Positions 35,508 through 47,598 of a stretch of 64,000 nt of DNA are shown here, piece after piece. The notes under the pieces are model-generated. The model made no database searches, was not told the DNA's origin, and saw nothing but the letters and a program-made list of their open reading frames with translations. This DNA comes from Halichondria panicea (lineage: Eukaryota > Porifera > Demospongiae > Suberitida > Halichondriidae): contig NC_087386.1 in NCBI RefSeq assembly GCF_963675165.1, positions 6,920,266 through 6,984,265 of the forward strand, in the 5' to 3' direction. How positions within the stretch are numbered: the stretch's first letter is position 1; each line of letters starts with the position of its first letter. The translations under genes and the position numbers were made by a program.

Positions 35508-37996
35508 ATGTCAGCATACACTGAAAGTGAAAATGATGTAGGAATTCACACTCTAGACAAAGATGTTGAAGTTAGATCTAATGATCTGCATACAGAAAAC
35601 CCATTGGCTCTGTTGGATATACCAGATAGTAGCAAAGATGCTACTGGATCAGTACAACAAACTGACTTTGATGAAAAGCTTCCAGACTTTCAACCAGAGT
35701 TAATAGAGTCCAACAATGTGATTGAAGAAGCGGAAGGAAGTGTAAAGACAAAGAAAGTACGACAAAGGTTATGGACTGTTATGCTGTCCGTTGTGGTAGC
35801 ATGTATACCGTTTCTACTGGCCGGCTGTACCCTCGGCTTCCCATCTGGTGCTCTATTGGATCTCACTGATCTAGAGGAGAGGACGGATTTTAAGCTAACC
35901 AGGCAGCAAGCTGATTTGTTTGGGGTGGGTTAAATCACGTACATAGGAACATGATGCTTGCATGTCAGCCCTATAATTATAGCATTCTCTTTTGAGTACA
36001 TTCCATACACACATGATCTATTATACATGTCATGTGTATTATAATAGTAAAGCCGACTCATAGTCAGAATAACATGGCACACATCACACAGGCATTGGGC
36101 TCCATTGGTGCCATGATTGGAGGACCCATAGCTGGATGGATATCGGACAGAATGGGACGAAAGCCAGCCTTGATGTTGGTCAGTATTCCCTACCTCATTG
36201 GCTACTTGATGATCACCTATGCTCGATTCGCCAGTAATTCAGTACTGTTCAAAGTAGTACTCCTTATTGGACGGTTTCTCAGTGGAGTGGGGATTGGATG
36301 GGCCTCACTAGCAGCTACAGTGAGTGAGGCAATTTAAGCTTAAAGCTAGCCCTTATTTACAAGCTATAAGGTATCCTATATATGTAATTATAGGTAGTGC
36401 TTCAGTACGCTATAAATCAACCATAGGTGGGTGGTCCTTTAGCTAAAGCCACTAGACCTATACATGATTTTGGGAATCATTATACCTCGGTTGCGTAAGC
36501 GCAGCGAGGTATACAGTAGTGTGTTTGTGTCTATGTGTAGACTGTTACAGATAAATGAAGTGCATAGTTATGTTTTCTTGGATGCTTAATTGTTCTCGGG
36601 TTATGGCTAGGTTTGTTTACTTTAAAGGCCATTGCAGACTCGTGTGTAGCAAAATCTGTAACTTACTTAGTAGTTAGCTCTGCACTAATTGGTAGCAAGA
36701 GTCAGAAAGAGCTGCACTGTTTCGTGAGCTTCCCGCTCGGCAATTATATTATGGAAATAATACCCTTAGGTATAAATCCAATACACCATACATCCATGGT
36801 ACAACTATTACTTATATATCCTCAACATGCAGGTGTATGTTCTCGAGATATCGCCGGCCAAACTGAGAGGAAGGATGGGATCAGCACTACAAGTGTTCCT
36901 GGCACTAGGAGTTGTCATTGTGTACGGTCTAAGTGCAATCGATAACTTTGCTTACTACGACTCATCGCTAGTACTGATAGGATTCGTGACACTCTTCACA
37001 ATATCTATGCCGTTTTTCATCGAGACACCAAGATGGCTAATCGCCCATGGACAAAAGAAACAAGCTATTGCTGCTCTCAAATTTTTACGTGGACCAAAAT
37101 ATGATTTTATGAGTGAACTTGACACAATAACAGCGAATATTAAGTCAACTCCACGTTTGAAACCTAAGCAGTTACTTAAAGAGTTTGGTAAAGGCAATGT
37201 GATTGTTCCAATGATCCTAGTACTTTTTTTGGTTGTTTTTTTTCAATGCGGAGGCCTTAATTCCATCACAACATATTCAGCATTGATTTTCAAAAATGCT
37301 GGCGTTCCCATGTTCAGACAAGCAGCACTGTACGGAACTGGATGTACACGACTACTAGTGAATATCATTGCTTTATTTCTCACTGATCTTTTTGGTAGGA
37401 AGATTCTATTGATGGTTAGTAGTGTTGGAGCGATGCTAGGCACAACAATGTTGGGTGTGCATTTCTACATAACAAATCCTTCCTTTTGCTCAAACACTAC
37501 GTCTGTTATTGACCCAGTGTCGATGGCCATGGGTGAAGATGAAGTATTGTGCAACCCTCAATTTGCTCCACTAGCCATTACTGCTGTTATTATCTTCAAC
37601 ATTGGATTTTCTATTGGTTGGGGACCGGTAATCTGGTTGCTTCTTGTAGAACTGTTGCCACTACAGATTAGAGGTATTGGATCTGGTATAGCTTCCCTTT
37701 TGCTCTGGGGTCTAGCATCAGCGGTGATCGGTTCGTACCTAACTTTTGTGGATGCTGTTCAGCCCTGGTTCGTATGGTGGACGTACTCTGCAATTAGCTT
37801 AGTGTCATTCTTTTTTGTTGCTTTTTTCATATTTGAAACCAAAGGCAAGAGTTTGGAAGAGATTCAGAAACGGTTTGAAGAAAAGTATGGCCAGTTTAAA
37901 CTGTGTAATCGCAATTCTCAAAACCAAAGGCAAAAGTTGGGAGAAAAGTATGGCCGTTATAATTTTAATCGCGATTCTCAAATTCTCTATAACTAA
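35508..37996 (+). CDS. MFS sugar transporter (SLC2A/Tret1-like)
   Basis: Three exons (35508-35924, 36092-36319, 36833-37996) give 602 residues. An acidic cytoplasmic N-terminus of ~90 residues is followed by twelve predicted membrane helices. Sugar-porter signatures are present: GWISDRMGRKPALML (loop 2-3), VYVLEISPAKLRGRMGS (loop 4-5), TPRWLIAHGQKKQAIAALKF, WGPVIWLLLVELLPLQIRG (helix 10) and FETKGKSLEEIQ after helix 12. It is a facilitative or proton-coupled hexose/polyol carrier of the plasma membrane or endomembranes; substrate cannot be read from the sequence. The C-terminal tail carries a tandem repeat: the segment starting at TKGKSLEE is partly repeated as NQRQKLGEKYGRYNFNRDSQ. A broken inverted copy lies at 55857-58340. 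Confidence 0.92.
36478..36545 (+). repeat. Dispersed repeat with palindromic CCTCGG...CGAGGT head
   Basis: TACCTCGGTTGCGTAAGCGC then AGCGAGGTATACAGTAGTGT, followed by TTTGTGTCTATG. The design resembles the heads at 40165 and 40877 (palindrome, ATAGTAGTCTGT, GTTTGT-rich tail). It is intronic in the MFS gene. Confidence 0.5.
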
Positions 37997-38240
37997 TATT
38001 TTGTCTTATAGCCACACTTATTCCCTTCTTTCACTGGGCCTATAATTATTATGTTAGTTTACCTTTTGTATCGTGCATGTCACTGTGTCGTGTTATTCAT
38101 TATTGTGCATGATTAATTTTATGCATAGCTGTAATCACAGGTTATATGACAGTTAAATATGCAAAAATTGGACACACACATGATTGTACACATACAAATT
38201 ATGCGTGCGGAAATGTGCAGTTCGGAGTGCATATATATAA

Positions 38241-41200
38241 TCATAGTTTTGCTTGAAGAGGTCGGGAGAAGGTCGCACTGATCATTCCTTGAGGGTTGTT
38301 GAGGAGCTGCAGATAGAAACAGTCAGTGATCACACACACACTCAGTACAAATGGCTTAATTTTATTAGCCAAACATAATTAAAATACATACTCGCCAAAT
38401 TTTCCTACTGTATTTATATCACGTTGTCAAGGTAATAAGTGTAATAAAAGTCAAAATAATTATAGTCTCTTCCATGTTATATTTTTATTGCACGGTCGTG
38501 TAGCCTCGAGGCTAGTCCATAATAAGACAATGAAAACCTTTTTAGCGGCCCTCTGAATAAAGCCCAGGTCGCAAATGAACGGTTTGTGTATATACAATTA
38601 AGCATAGCCCTTCTACAATGAATCGGCCTCAGTATGATGGCCAAAACTTTGTTCCCCCAACGGTGTCCAATACAAAGGGTATATACTCAAATACATCCAC
38701 TCACCTCTCCACTGTTGGGCAGTTTTAACAAGTCCGCTACGTAGTAGTGGATGTTGGGCATGCGAATCTCAACATCATTGATTTTTGGCACTCGTGCAAA
38801 CACCACCTTGGCCGTGTCGTACATCATGTTCTGTGTATATGAAAGAGTATGACAATCACATGATAGTCACATGATCGTACCTGCACAGAATGAGAGTACC
38901 CGGCAAACACATCCAACAGTGAGCTCTTGACAGTCTCCCTGCAACAACATAAGTACATCCTACTATGAATTATAAAAGTTTGGGAAGAGAGTTACTGTGC
39001 TAAATCGTCAGCTTTGGACCATGCATATATTCGTCAATTTTGGCCAAATGCAATTATAGTACCATGGGCTGAATAGTTATGTGAAGACCATGTACTTCAC
39101 CACTATATATAATCATTATTACACATGTGAGGCATCTTTAGCTATACTGCATGCATGTAAATCCCCTGTTTATCTATTTGCCGATGGGGTGATTGTAAGA
39201 TACTCAACCACACCCACCAAGTGCCGTTGAAGTCCACTCCGTGCACATCTTCCCTAAAGTCGTACTTGAGGCTCAAATTAGTGCAGAACGTTCTGTTACT
39301 CGTCTCAGGAAGTACATGGTCAATAGTGCCTAGAAGCATTTAGGGGGAGGGGGAGAGGAGTATGAAATAAAATGAAGTCTTATACATGTATAAGGGAGAT
39401 TAGGGAGTTTTCATTAAAATAATAGATAAGGACAGACCATAATAAGTAGATTAGCCTCAAATCTGGGCTCTATTAATAATCCAGTCTCCATGCACTGATG
39501 ACATCACTCAATCTATGCCTTGAGTTTCCGTTAATAGAGAGTTGACTATATAGACTTACCTAGCCTAGCCTCGAGACCAGCCGTTCGTTATCTGAAAGAA
39601 CGCCTGGTCAAGTTCCAATGTAGCACTCGTCCAGCGGTCCAGGAATTTATTGGACTGGTAATTGCCCGCACAAGGTCCGCCCAAGGTGTATTACCCATGA
39701 ATATCATTATGATGCTATAAAACGCTGACTCAGCTGGACGAGTGCTACATTGGAACTTGACCAGGCGTTCTTTCAGATAACGAACGGCTGGTCTCGAGGC
39801 TATACGCTAGCCAGGGCCGGCGGAACCGCTCAGGTTGGTCAGGCCAAAACCTGACCACTTTTCTTGCGTTCACTTATTTATTTGGTAACGGTCGTTAACA
39901 TTAAAAATGAAAAATTAATCAGTTTGGTAATAATCGTTACTGACAACGGTGCTGGTAATAGCTAGATACAGTAATAGAGTAGTACCGCAGGATCAGTGTC
40001 AGATCTATATAGCTGCAAGCCAGAAGAAAATGTCTCTCTCCAAACTGCAATCGAGTTCCTTTCAGTGTCCTCACATTGGTGCCTCTCCAAACCAGCAGAA
40101 GAACATCTCCTTCCCTAAGGTATCATTCACCGTCTCAGGAAAGTTTTAGGTGCAACCTCATAATTACCCGAGGCGCGCGTGGGCGGCCACGGGTATAGTA
40201 GTCTGTTGGTTTGTTTGTTTGTTTGTTTGTGATGGGCTTTTCTACTCACCTGGATGTCACAGCACTGCGTTTACAGCATGGATAGCCTTCACACAACAAT
40301 ATCTTGATTTAAATAGTGGCAGATTTTGATATTAAAGCTTCTTTGTCGAGCAAAAGCTAAGAAGCTTGTGACTAGGTCTGCTTACCTGGATGTTCTAGCA
40401 CTGCGTTTACAGCACGAGTAGCCTCCACACAACAAGTTAGTACTTTTGATAGTGGCAGCTTTCGGTGTTAAAGCTCCTTTGTCTAATAAAAGCGAGCAAA
40501 ATGTAGCTTGAACAGAACTTGCACATGCGTTACTTATAACTGAAGTGATCCTGTACCAAGAACGATGGAACAGGGTCACTAAAGTAGAAAGCTGTATATA
40601 CCAGGAACAATGGAACAGGGTCACTAAAGTAGAAGCTTGAATTATAGCTCCTGCTGATCTGGGATCCTACTCCATGCAGAACCTGGAGCCATACTTCTCT
40701 GAGACTCCAGGCTTCTTTACTGTGATCCTAATCCACAGTGCATATATCTATAGTACCACTACCTGTTCTCAAATGTTTCAGCATGCCTCCAGTCTGGTTT
40801 AGTTTTATTGCTCCTGAGTTGCTGTGCAAGTCATACATGATAACAACATCACTATAATTATGCACTGCATTATTAACCCGAGGCGCGTGGGCGGCCACGG
40901 GTTATAGTAGTCTGTCTGTTTGTCTGTTTGTTTGTTTGTTTGTAACGAGTATATCTACTCACCTGGATGCCATAGCACTGCATTTACAGCATAGATAGTC
41001 TTCACACAACAATATCTTGGTTTAAATAGTGGCAGATTTTGATGTTAAAGCTTCTTTGTCGAGTAAAAGCGAGCAAAAGCTAAGAAGCTTAAACTTGCCA
41101 CGTGGCCTTGAGTCAAGGTACGGGATCACTTCAGCTGAAAATACGTAGTCAAGGCTTGATTACGTATTTTCAGCTGAAGTGATCCCGTACCAGGAACAAT

Positions 41201-44200
41201 TGATAGTTTTGTCATGCGCACTATGAGCATAACCAAGCCCATCCACATGGTTTTAATCATTATTGAAGACCTGTGAAAGCCTGAATTACAAGGACAGATC
41301 AGACTAGACTTCTTGGACCGAAGATATCAATATGCCCTTCTCTAAACCTTGTCCCCAATGTGGGGATGAGGTCCACATCAGGACACTGAGGTGTCCAAAT
41401 TGCGACCATGTTCTGCGGAATAGTTAGTTTAGTTTTATTGCTCTTGAGTTGCTGTGCTAGCGCATGCTAGTCATACATGCTACATGCACTGCATTATGAC
41501 TCTTCTGGTTTCTTTATTATCATGTCACCAGCCGAGGGTTTGCACTTTAGTGCTCTAGTATTTCTGGTTTCTTTTTAATCATGTCACCAGCCGAGGGTTT
41601 GCACTTTAGTGCTCTAGTTATACCTGTACCAATATCAATTTTTGTGATTGTCTCAATTAAAATGTCAATTTTCAAATTCATTAAATATTACTCAAAATGC
41701 ACCAGAATGCACCAGCAAGCACCATTCAAAAAAAATTTCCCGGGAAGGACCCCCGGACCCCCCTTTATGGGTCCAGCCTGACCACTTCATATTTGCTTCC
41801 TCTGGCTCTGCTAGCTACTATTCAATTTTATTCAGGTGGTGTATCTCAATGAAAACTAAACACAACAGCTTCAGCTCTCCTACATGTATATATGTAAAAG
41901 AATTCCCACAACATACAACTAGCTCACCTTCGAAGCCTGATTGTGTCGTCTTAAGCACCTTGACATCCTTCATCCCACCACTAACTTTGAGGGCTCCTGA
42001 AGAACAATATAATACATGCACACATTGATTGACAATTTAATAGTCATTGCTCATTGTGGTCAGACATCAAAGGATCGCACTATATATAAGTATATACATG
42101 CCTGAATATCACCCAGAATGTGGTCAATATAATAATAATAATTATTATATAGATGATATTGATACGCAGATCACCTACCACCTGTTAGCTAGCATTGCTT
42201 TTATAAACAACTACATTGATGCGTGGCGAATCCCAATGCAGTCTCAGGTAGGTTAAGGACTGGGACTAGCAATTATTGCTGCATCAGCTAAAACGCAGCC
42301 ACGCCCACGATTTTTAATATGTTTTGTGTGTAAAAAATTAGTTTAGCTACTTATCTTTTTTAGTTCTAATTCTGGAGGTCTAAACCTTCCTTTCAGCTCT
42401 AAATTTTTAGTGTAGTAGGTAGTTCAAAGGTTTGTGCAGACTATTCAATCGGGAGGGAGCATGGTACTCTATGCAAAGTAAGTTATTAGCTTTTACATTT
42501 AAAATTAACAGCTAGAAAACTAGGTTTTTTTCAAAATCTCACCTTTGGCTGAATGAACAGCTCCCTCCCGATTGAATAGTCTGCACACACCTTTGAACTA
42601 CCTACTACACTAAAAATTTAGAGCTGAAAGGAAGGTTTAGACCTCCGGAATTAGAACTAAAAAAGATAAGTAGCTAAACAAATTTTTTACACACAAAACA
42701 TATTAAAAATCGTGGGCGTGGCTGCGTTTTAGCTGATTCAGCAATAATTGCTGGTCCCAGTCCTTAACCTACCTGAGGTTGGGTAAAATCCTGAAATCTG
42801 ATTGGTCCACAAGGTAATGATCCTTAAATGTTATCCCCTTGAAATGATTACACAAGCAATAACATTATAGGTTTTATTACGTCATGCCCTCGTGCTAGCC
42901 TCGATCCCAGGCCGAGTTTTCGCTTTTATAACGGTTAGGCGAACAACTAGGCCTGGTACTAGTTGTCTGTGCATGCGTCAGTCGTTCGTCAGATTCTGAC
43001 GAATGGTTATTCTCGTTCACTTTCATGACATTTTTATTCGTGTACTATCGTGTACTAGAAGTCAGTTCCCGTTTTATCATTATTGGAATCGATTGGAATG
43101 GCTCTTAGCTGAAGCTTCTCTCTTCTCTGAAGCTTGGAAAACATTATTCTGAAGACTGAACAACAAGGGAAGAGTTATAAAGCTTTGTCAAGCTTGTTAA
43201 GGTCAGATATTTTTGTGTGGGCCCTATGCTATCAAATCTTGTTCATGTTTGGCAAGATCTAGGTAGACTATAGTTTCATCATTAATATGGTGGATCAAGT
43301 GAAGAGTGTGAGCTAGAGAACTTGGTGCTGCCATCATCAGCTCGTCGACAATGACACTATAACCTGTTTAATACAATATGTATAGATCTACACATATTTA
43401 GAATGTCTACTTCTCTGTACAGGAGCAATTGCTAATATCCAGCTATCCCAACAGTGCTCCTCTTGGCTATATACTAACGGACGAGACTGGACAGTTTGAA
43501 GTAAGGGTTTAACCGTCTTTGGTTTCTTTTAATATTGTCCTATACTCACAGGATGGAGTATGACCTGCTCGTTCGAGCATTGCTGGGTAGCTCAGAGGCA
43601 TCAAGAGAATCTACGTTTTCTCAAGCAAAATTTAACTGAGTTACGATTTGGGGCCTAGAATCAGAGAAGTCCAGCAGCCTGCTAAATGTTTTTGAAACGT
43701 AATTTGAAGTCATTCAATCATCCTGAAGTCGCCCTGGGTCACTGTAATCGTGCTGCAGCACAACTGGCAACTCCCCAGGCCCTTGTGAGCAGCTCCCTAT
43801 GTGCATCTTTTGTGTACTCGCATTTTCTGTGTACAAATTTCGATTATTGTAAATATTTTTGCCGACCACAAATACAATGAAAATTTGACACACGCACAGA
43901 CAACTAGTACCAAGCCTAGTTGTTCGTCTAACCGTTATAAAAGCGAAAACTCGGCCTGGGATCGAGGCTAGCCCTCGTGCATGAGTAATAACGTATAATG
44001 TTATTCTCCGTAATATTTACATATTATTATAGTTTTTTTAGGTACTTCAAATGTAGTTGAGGCTACGGGCACTGCAAATTATAGCTATCAAGACAATTAA
44101 TCTTAAAACACAAAACACATAAAGCTAAACTCACCTCCTCTCAACTGCGACACAGTGCAGAACCTGATGGCTGATGGCTGAGATATGAATGCATGCGAAT

Positions 44201-47200
44201 GCTCCGCTCCTCCCTACAATCAAGAGCCTTTACATAAACAATGTGATCATGTACACAGTGACACATTATTCCAATATTCTACCGCAGTTTAACGACTGCA
44301 TTATTTATATCTCAGTCTAATAAAATAGCGCTTCAAATTCTGCATGTACTCTATACCTGCTTTATTCTCTGCCAAGGAGCTTGCTCTATAGATACCTTGC
44401 ACCGAATGAGCTACACAGGACACGAGAACAAGGAATGGTCGAATAAAATAAAGCGAGGGTATACTGGAAGTTAATTTTTTACCTGTTTGCATGTGCCGAG
44501 GAAATGGCTGCATATCAGCATAGCAAACTGCTCCGGTGAGGTGATCTGTGTGTGTGCGTCCATTACAGTATTCCAGTGGAACCTTCAAAAGTGTACACCA
44601 TTGGGAAACAGCCTTTCGGCTGCTATATAGAGTTTACGTATGAGGAGAGAGCGACTGGCACTGCATGGACTTTAAAGCTGCAAATACCTGGTGTGGTCAT
44701 TGTACTTTTGAGAATGTGCTAATTATGTGCTCTGATACTATATAAGGAATATCACTCAGGATCCTCTATAGGGTACAAATGCCATGTACCCTCTAGGGGG
44801 GTGTACATTCATGTACCTGCATGGTCAGCCTGAAGTCCTCCCCACTCTTTTAAAGACAGTAACAAAAATTGGGGAAAGCACAAAAATGTGCTGGTGTTGA
44901 GGTTAATTGTAAATGTGGTTTGTCAAGTGTAAGCACACTGGCACACAACACATACACAGCACATGCAGGGCAGAGATCAAAGAGTGTTGACTCAGTTGTA
45001 AATGGGTTTGGCTTCTAATAGACCAGTTGCGCATAAGCTATGAGGAATTTACTTACCGTGACGTCAGATAAACAGATCTTTATGATGCAATGAACACTGG
45101 TCAAAGCGCATGCAGTGCAATTTTTACATTGATTTGCCAGTAAAGTGAATTTTCCGGAGCAGTCCAATCGTGACGTCACGGTAAGTTAATTACTAATTAA
45201 ATTCCTCATGGCTTATGCGCAACTGGTCTATTGCTTCTAATCAAGCCACCTGTAAAATTACACATTACAATGCATCATAAATATTACCGCTGAAATACTA
45301 ATGGGGGAGGGCCTATAATTGTATTTGTGACATAGGTCTGTATACAGTATATTGGAGTTGCGTATAATTATACTCTTCCTATAATGAACTCTTGGTTTGT
45401 ACAAAAGTATGTAAGTGTCGAACTACCGATACCTCTACACAAAAACTGTGCACAAAGTAACATGACATCCTGTCAATTGCACGTGAGCAACTCGCAATTG
45501 ATGACATTTGCGCATAATTATATACAACGCACAGAAGTTGTTAATGGTGAGTCATGAGCGCAAGTGAAGAGGATCAACCCAACTATTGTCTCTATTTATA
45601 GATGATTTTTGTGAAGAGTGATGAGAATATGCAGTGCAATATTATCTATCTTGCTAGCAGGTGAGAGATCACCGACAGTTTTAATAACAACTTTACAACA
45701 AGACAGAATCAGCACAAAGCCAAAGAACTAAGAACAAAAGGACATAACAGGCACTAATAAGAAAACAGCCCCATGCATAAACTACAACAAAAGACTATTG
45801 TTACAACTATAGAGCAATGCTCTCTATTAACCAATAATTAACTTCTTAACAAAAACTATGGAAACTAATTAAGTCATAAGTGTACAGTATTATTCTAACA
45901 AAGAGATGTGTCCTATCAGTGTGCAGTGAACGTTGAACGCGAATGACTAGCTAGAATCAGATGTCATTGTTCAATTACCACACCCCTAAAAACGTCACGG
46001 TTAAAATTTACTATAGGAGATTACTAGTAAGTTTACAATTATACTTTATCACGTCGAGTCATGTTACTTTGTGCACGGTTTTTGTGTAGAGGTATCGGTA
46101 GTTCGACACTCTTCTCTTTTATTGCAAATAGAAACTTTTATTTCATGATAATTACATCATGTACAAATAATTACATCATGTACAAAGCCAACTAATTATA
46201 TACCTCTTCTATAATATACTCTTTGAGCGAAGCAAAATAATTTTATATATCGAGAGGCATTAGCAACTTGCAAAAACTGATTGGAGAGACTATAGAAAGC
46301 TGGTATGGAGTGCCGTTCCTGAGAGGTTGCTTTACATAAAAGTTTACGTAGTTTCAATGTGGGCCGGGCCGAACCTGAGTTCTCGCCGTTTTATAGTGGT
46401 TGGTCGTTAAGGGAGGTTCCACTGTAATTTTACATAGGAAATGCATTATAGCTCATTTGTATACCGTATAGCGCGAAATTTTCGAGGCACTTATATTTCG
46501 TGGATTGGCCTCTAAAAGCCATTTCGTTGCACAATGTTCGCGGAATGACTGCTTACCGGAAGCCACGCCTTTAAATCTTGCACGTTATAGCAGGTAAAGA
46601 ACGATTTTTCGTGGACTTAATTTTCGTGTAGGATTGCTAACCCACGAAATCCACGAAAATTAAGCCCCTCGAAAATTTCGCGCTATACGGTACTTTTACA
46701 GTAGCCCTATTTCCGATGACCATGCATACAAGAGCACTGAGGTACTGAGGTATATATAGTCAGGGGCATAGCCAGGATTTTGAGGAAGGGGGTGTTATCA
46801 CGATGAAAGAGGGCGCAAAGCGCCCGATTTTTAGCCGTGCAGCGCGAAATTTGGTTGACCGGAAGCCATACCTCTTATTAATGACCTAATAATTAATAGT
46901 TGGGCGTGGCCCAATCTTCTATTTGCATAGAGAAGCCTATTTTGCTACGAAAGAGAACTAGTCTATAGATCTAAGCTAACAGTTTAAAGACCAATTTGTT
47001 TTGCTTGCCTACTAGCTAGCTAACTGCAGCAAGATCTGGAAGAGAAGGGAGTGCTCAGCTAGACAATTAGGTACACTTTGTGTACAATCTCAGATAGAAA
47101 GGGGGTGCTTGAGCACCATGAGCCCCCCCCTGGCTACGCCCCTGTATAGTGATACACCATGCACACACTGAGGTAACTGAGGTATAGTGATATACTATGC

Positions 47201-47477
47201 ACACACACTGAGGTACTGAGGTACGTATAGTGATACACCATGCACACACCTCGTTCTGCTTGGCCAAGACCAGCACAGTGTTCTTCTGTGAGTCAGTGGC
47301 CACAATGCCACTATTATCTCCCCTCTCGTAATCTCCAACTGTCGACAGCTGGAGTTCCGTACTCACCCAAAGCTCAGTTACATAGTAACGGTCACCATCT
47401 CTACGAACACGCATAAAGCGTACATCGTTCTTACCAATTCCATAGCCAGAATGGGAAACGATAGGTTTAGCCATCAC
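38241..47477 (-). CDS. UOX: Urate oxidase (uricase), peroxisomal
   Basis: Uricase oxidises urate to 5-hydroxyisourate in peroxisomes. Nine minus-strand exons assembled by eye: 47477-47250, 44545-44483, 44410-44357, 44213-44135, 41996-41928, 39329-39218, 38938-38881, 38830-38705 and 38306-38241. All junctions are in frame and give about 283-284 residues (family ~300). Two Met codons open it (47477 or 47474). Active-site residues are visible by family knowledge: Lys in GIGKNDVR, Thr in VATDSQKNTV, Phe in TQSGFEG, Arg in ETSNRTF, Gln in HSVQNMMYD, Asn/His in MPNIHYY. Other family landmarks are SPEQFAMLICSHFL and HSHAFISQPSAIRFC. The C-terminus is AKL, a PTS1 signal. Several introns are filled with transposons, the largest being 41997-44134 and 44546-47249. 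Confidence 0.95.
38512..38525. other. Fused transposon termini TAGCCTCGAGGCTA
   Basis: A 14 bp perfect palindrome made of the two 10 bp ends of the family at 39566/52827, overlapping at CTCGAG with no interior. It could be an excision or deletion remnant, or chance. Confidence 0.35.
39566..39802. mobile_element. Mutator-like MITE family A, copy 1 (237 bp)
   Basis: Terminal inverted repeats of about 70 bp start TAGCCTCGAGACCAGCCGTT. Flanks TACCTAGCC and TACGCTAGCC look like an imperfect 9-10 bp target duplication. The core reads in the opposite direction to the copy at 52827-53062. It sits in a UOX intron. Confidence 0.88.
40165..40370. repeat. Internal repeat with GGCGGCCACGGGT head, copy 1
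   Basis: Begins CCCGAGGCGCGCGTGGGCGG, continues with (GTTT)n, then CTCACCTGGATGTCACAGCA and TAGTGGCAGATTTTGAT. Copy 2 at 40877-41100 is about 90% alike. A partial, headless copy lies at 40385-40620. Confidence 0.75.
40877..41100. repeat. Internal repeat with GGCGGCCACGGGT head, copy 2
   Basis: Second copy of the repeat at 40165-40370, in the same orientation. It is followed at once by the 30 bp-stem hairpin. Confidence 0.75.
41118..41190. repeat. Perfect 30 bp hairpin
   Basis: Arms 41118-41147 (GTACGGGATCACTTCAGCTG then AAAATACGTA) and 41161-41190 are exact reverse complements around a 13-base loop. The outer arm sequence is echoed imperfectly near 40543-40560. Confidence 0.93.
42243..42775. 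mobile_element. Foldback element with ~220 bp inverted arms
   Basis: The left arm (TCAGGTAGGTTAAGGACTGG...) runs to about 42463. The right arm is its near-exact complement from about 42560 to 42775. About 95 bp of unique loop lies between. No clear target duplication and no coding content. In the UOX intron. Confidence 0.88.
42896..43970. mobile_element. Mutator-like non-autonomous element family B, copy 1 (1075 bp)
   Basis: The ends TAGCCTCGATCCCAGGCCGA and its complement are part of an inverted repeat of more than 60 bp (through AACGGTTAGGCGAACAACTA). The exact direct repeat GCCCTCGTGC flanks both ends (42886-42895 and 43971-43980). The interior has no transposase-like frame. A second copy, in the other orientation, is at 50563-51641. 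In the UOX intron. Confidence 0.93.
45019..45230. mobile_element. MITE with TAGACCAGTTGCGCATAAGC ends (212 bp)
   Basis: Inverted ends TAGACCAGTTGCGCATAAGC / complement, with an inner pair of GTGACGTCA words. Flanks TGGCTTCTAA and TTGCTTCTAA are a 10 bp direct repeat with one mismatch. In UOX intron 1. Confidence 0.85.
45414..46110. mobile_element. Non-autonomous element family F, copy 1 (~697 bp)
   Basis: Ends AGTGTCGAACTACCGATACC / complement, extending through TCTACACAAAAAC and CACAAAGTAACATGAC for about 60 bp. A related, reversed copy lies at 57362-57930. No coding frame. In UOX intron 1. Confidence 0.85.
46462..46692. mobile_element. TACCGTATAGCG-ended MITE (231 bp)
   Basis: Ends TACCGTATAGCGCGAAATTT / complement. 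If TA is the duplicated target, the element proper starts CCGTATAGCG, as in Tc1/mariner-type MITEs. Related ends occur at 57473-57669 and, more distantly, 53762-53913. Confidence 0.85.
46761..47144. mobile_element. hAT-like MITE (384 bp)
   Basis: Ends CAGGGGCATAGCCAGG and CCTGGCTACGCCCCTG, the typical CAGGGG hAT-style termini. Flanked by TATAGT on both sides, shorter than the 8 bp expected. Lies 105 bp downstream of UOX exon 1. Confidence 0.8.
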
Positions 47478-47598
47478 TAGAAAAGAGATGCACTAAAAGT
47501 GCATGCATGTGTAAAGCAGTGATTGAAAATGAATAGTCCTTCTCACCTAATATTATTTGCAGGAAAGTCACAAAACTACAGACGTAGATGGTATCATC

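Larger units (their letters stand above)
39812..41810. mobile_element. Possible hAT-like composite element (~2 kb)
   Basis: The left end CAGGGCCGGCGGAA faces TTCCTCTGGCTCTG at the right end, with 11 of 14 positions complementary; short CTAGC words flank it. Inside are two copies of a ~200 bp repeat (40165-40370 and 40877-41100, each starting CCCGAGGCGCG and having GTTTG runs), a partial third (40385-40620) and the hairpin at 41118-41190. No transposase frame is seen. The boundaries are tentative. Confidence 0.35.

Noticed and set aside
36613-36945. 110-codon frame before MFS exon 3
   Set aside because: Intron sequence plus a wrong frame of exon 3.
41648-42028. 126-codon plus frame
   Set aside because: Lies across the end of a putative transposon and antisense to UOX exon 5; no independent support.
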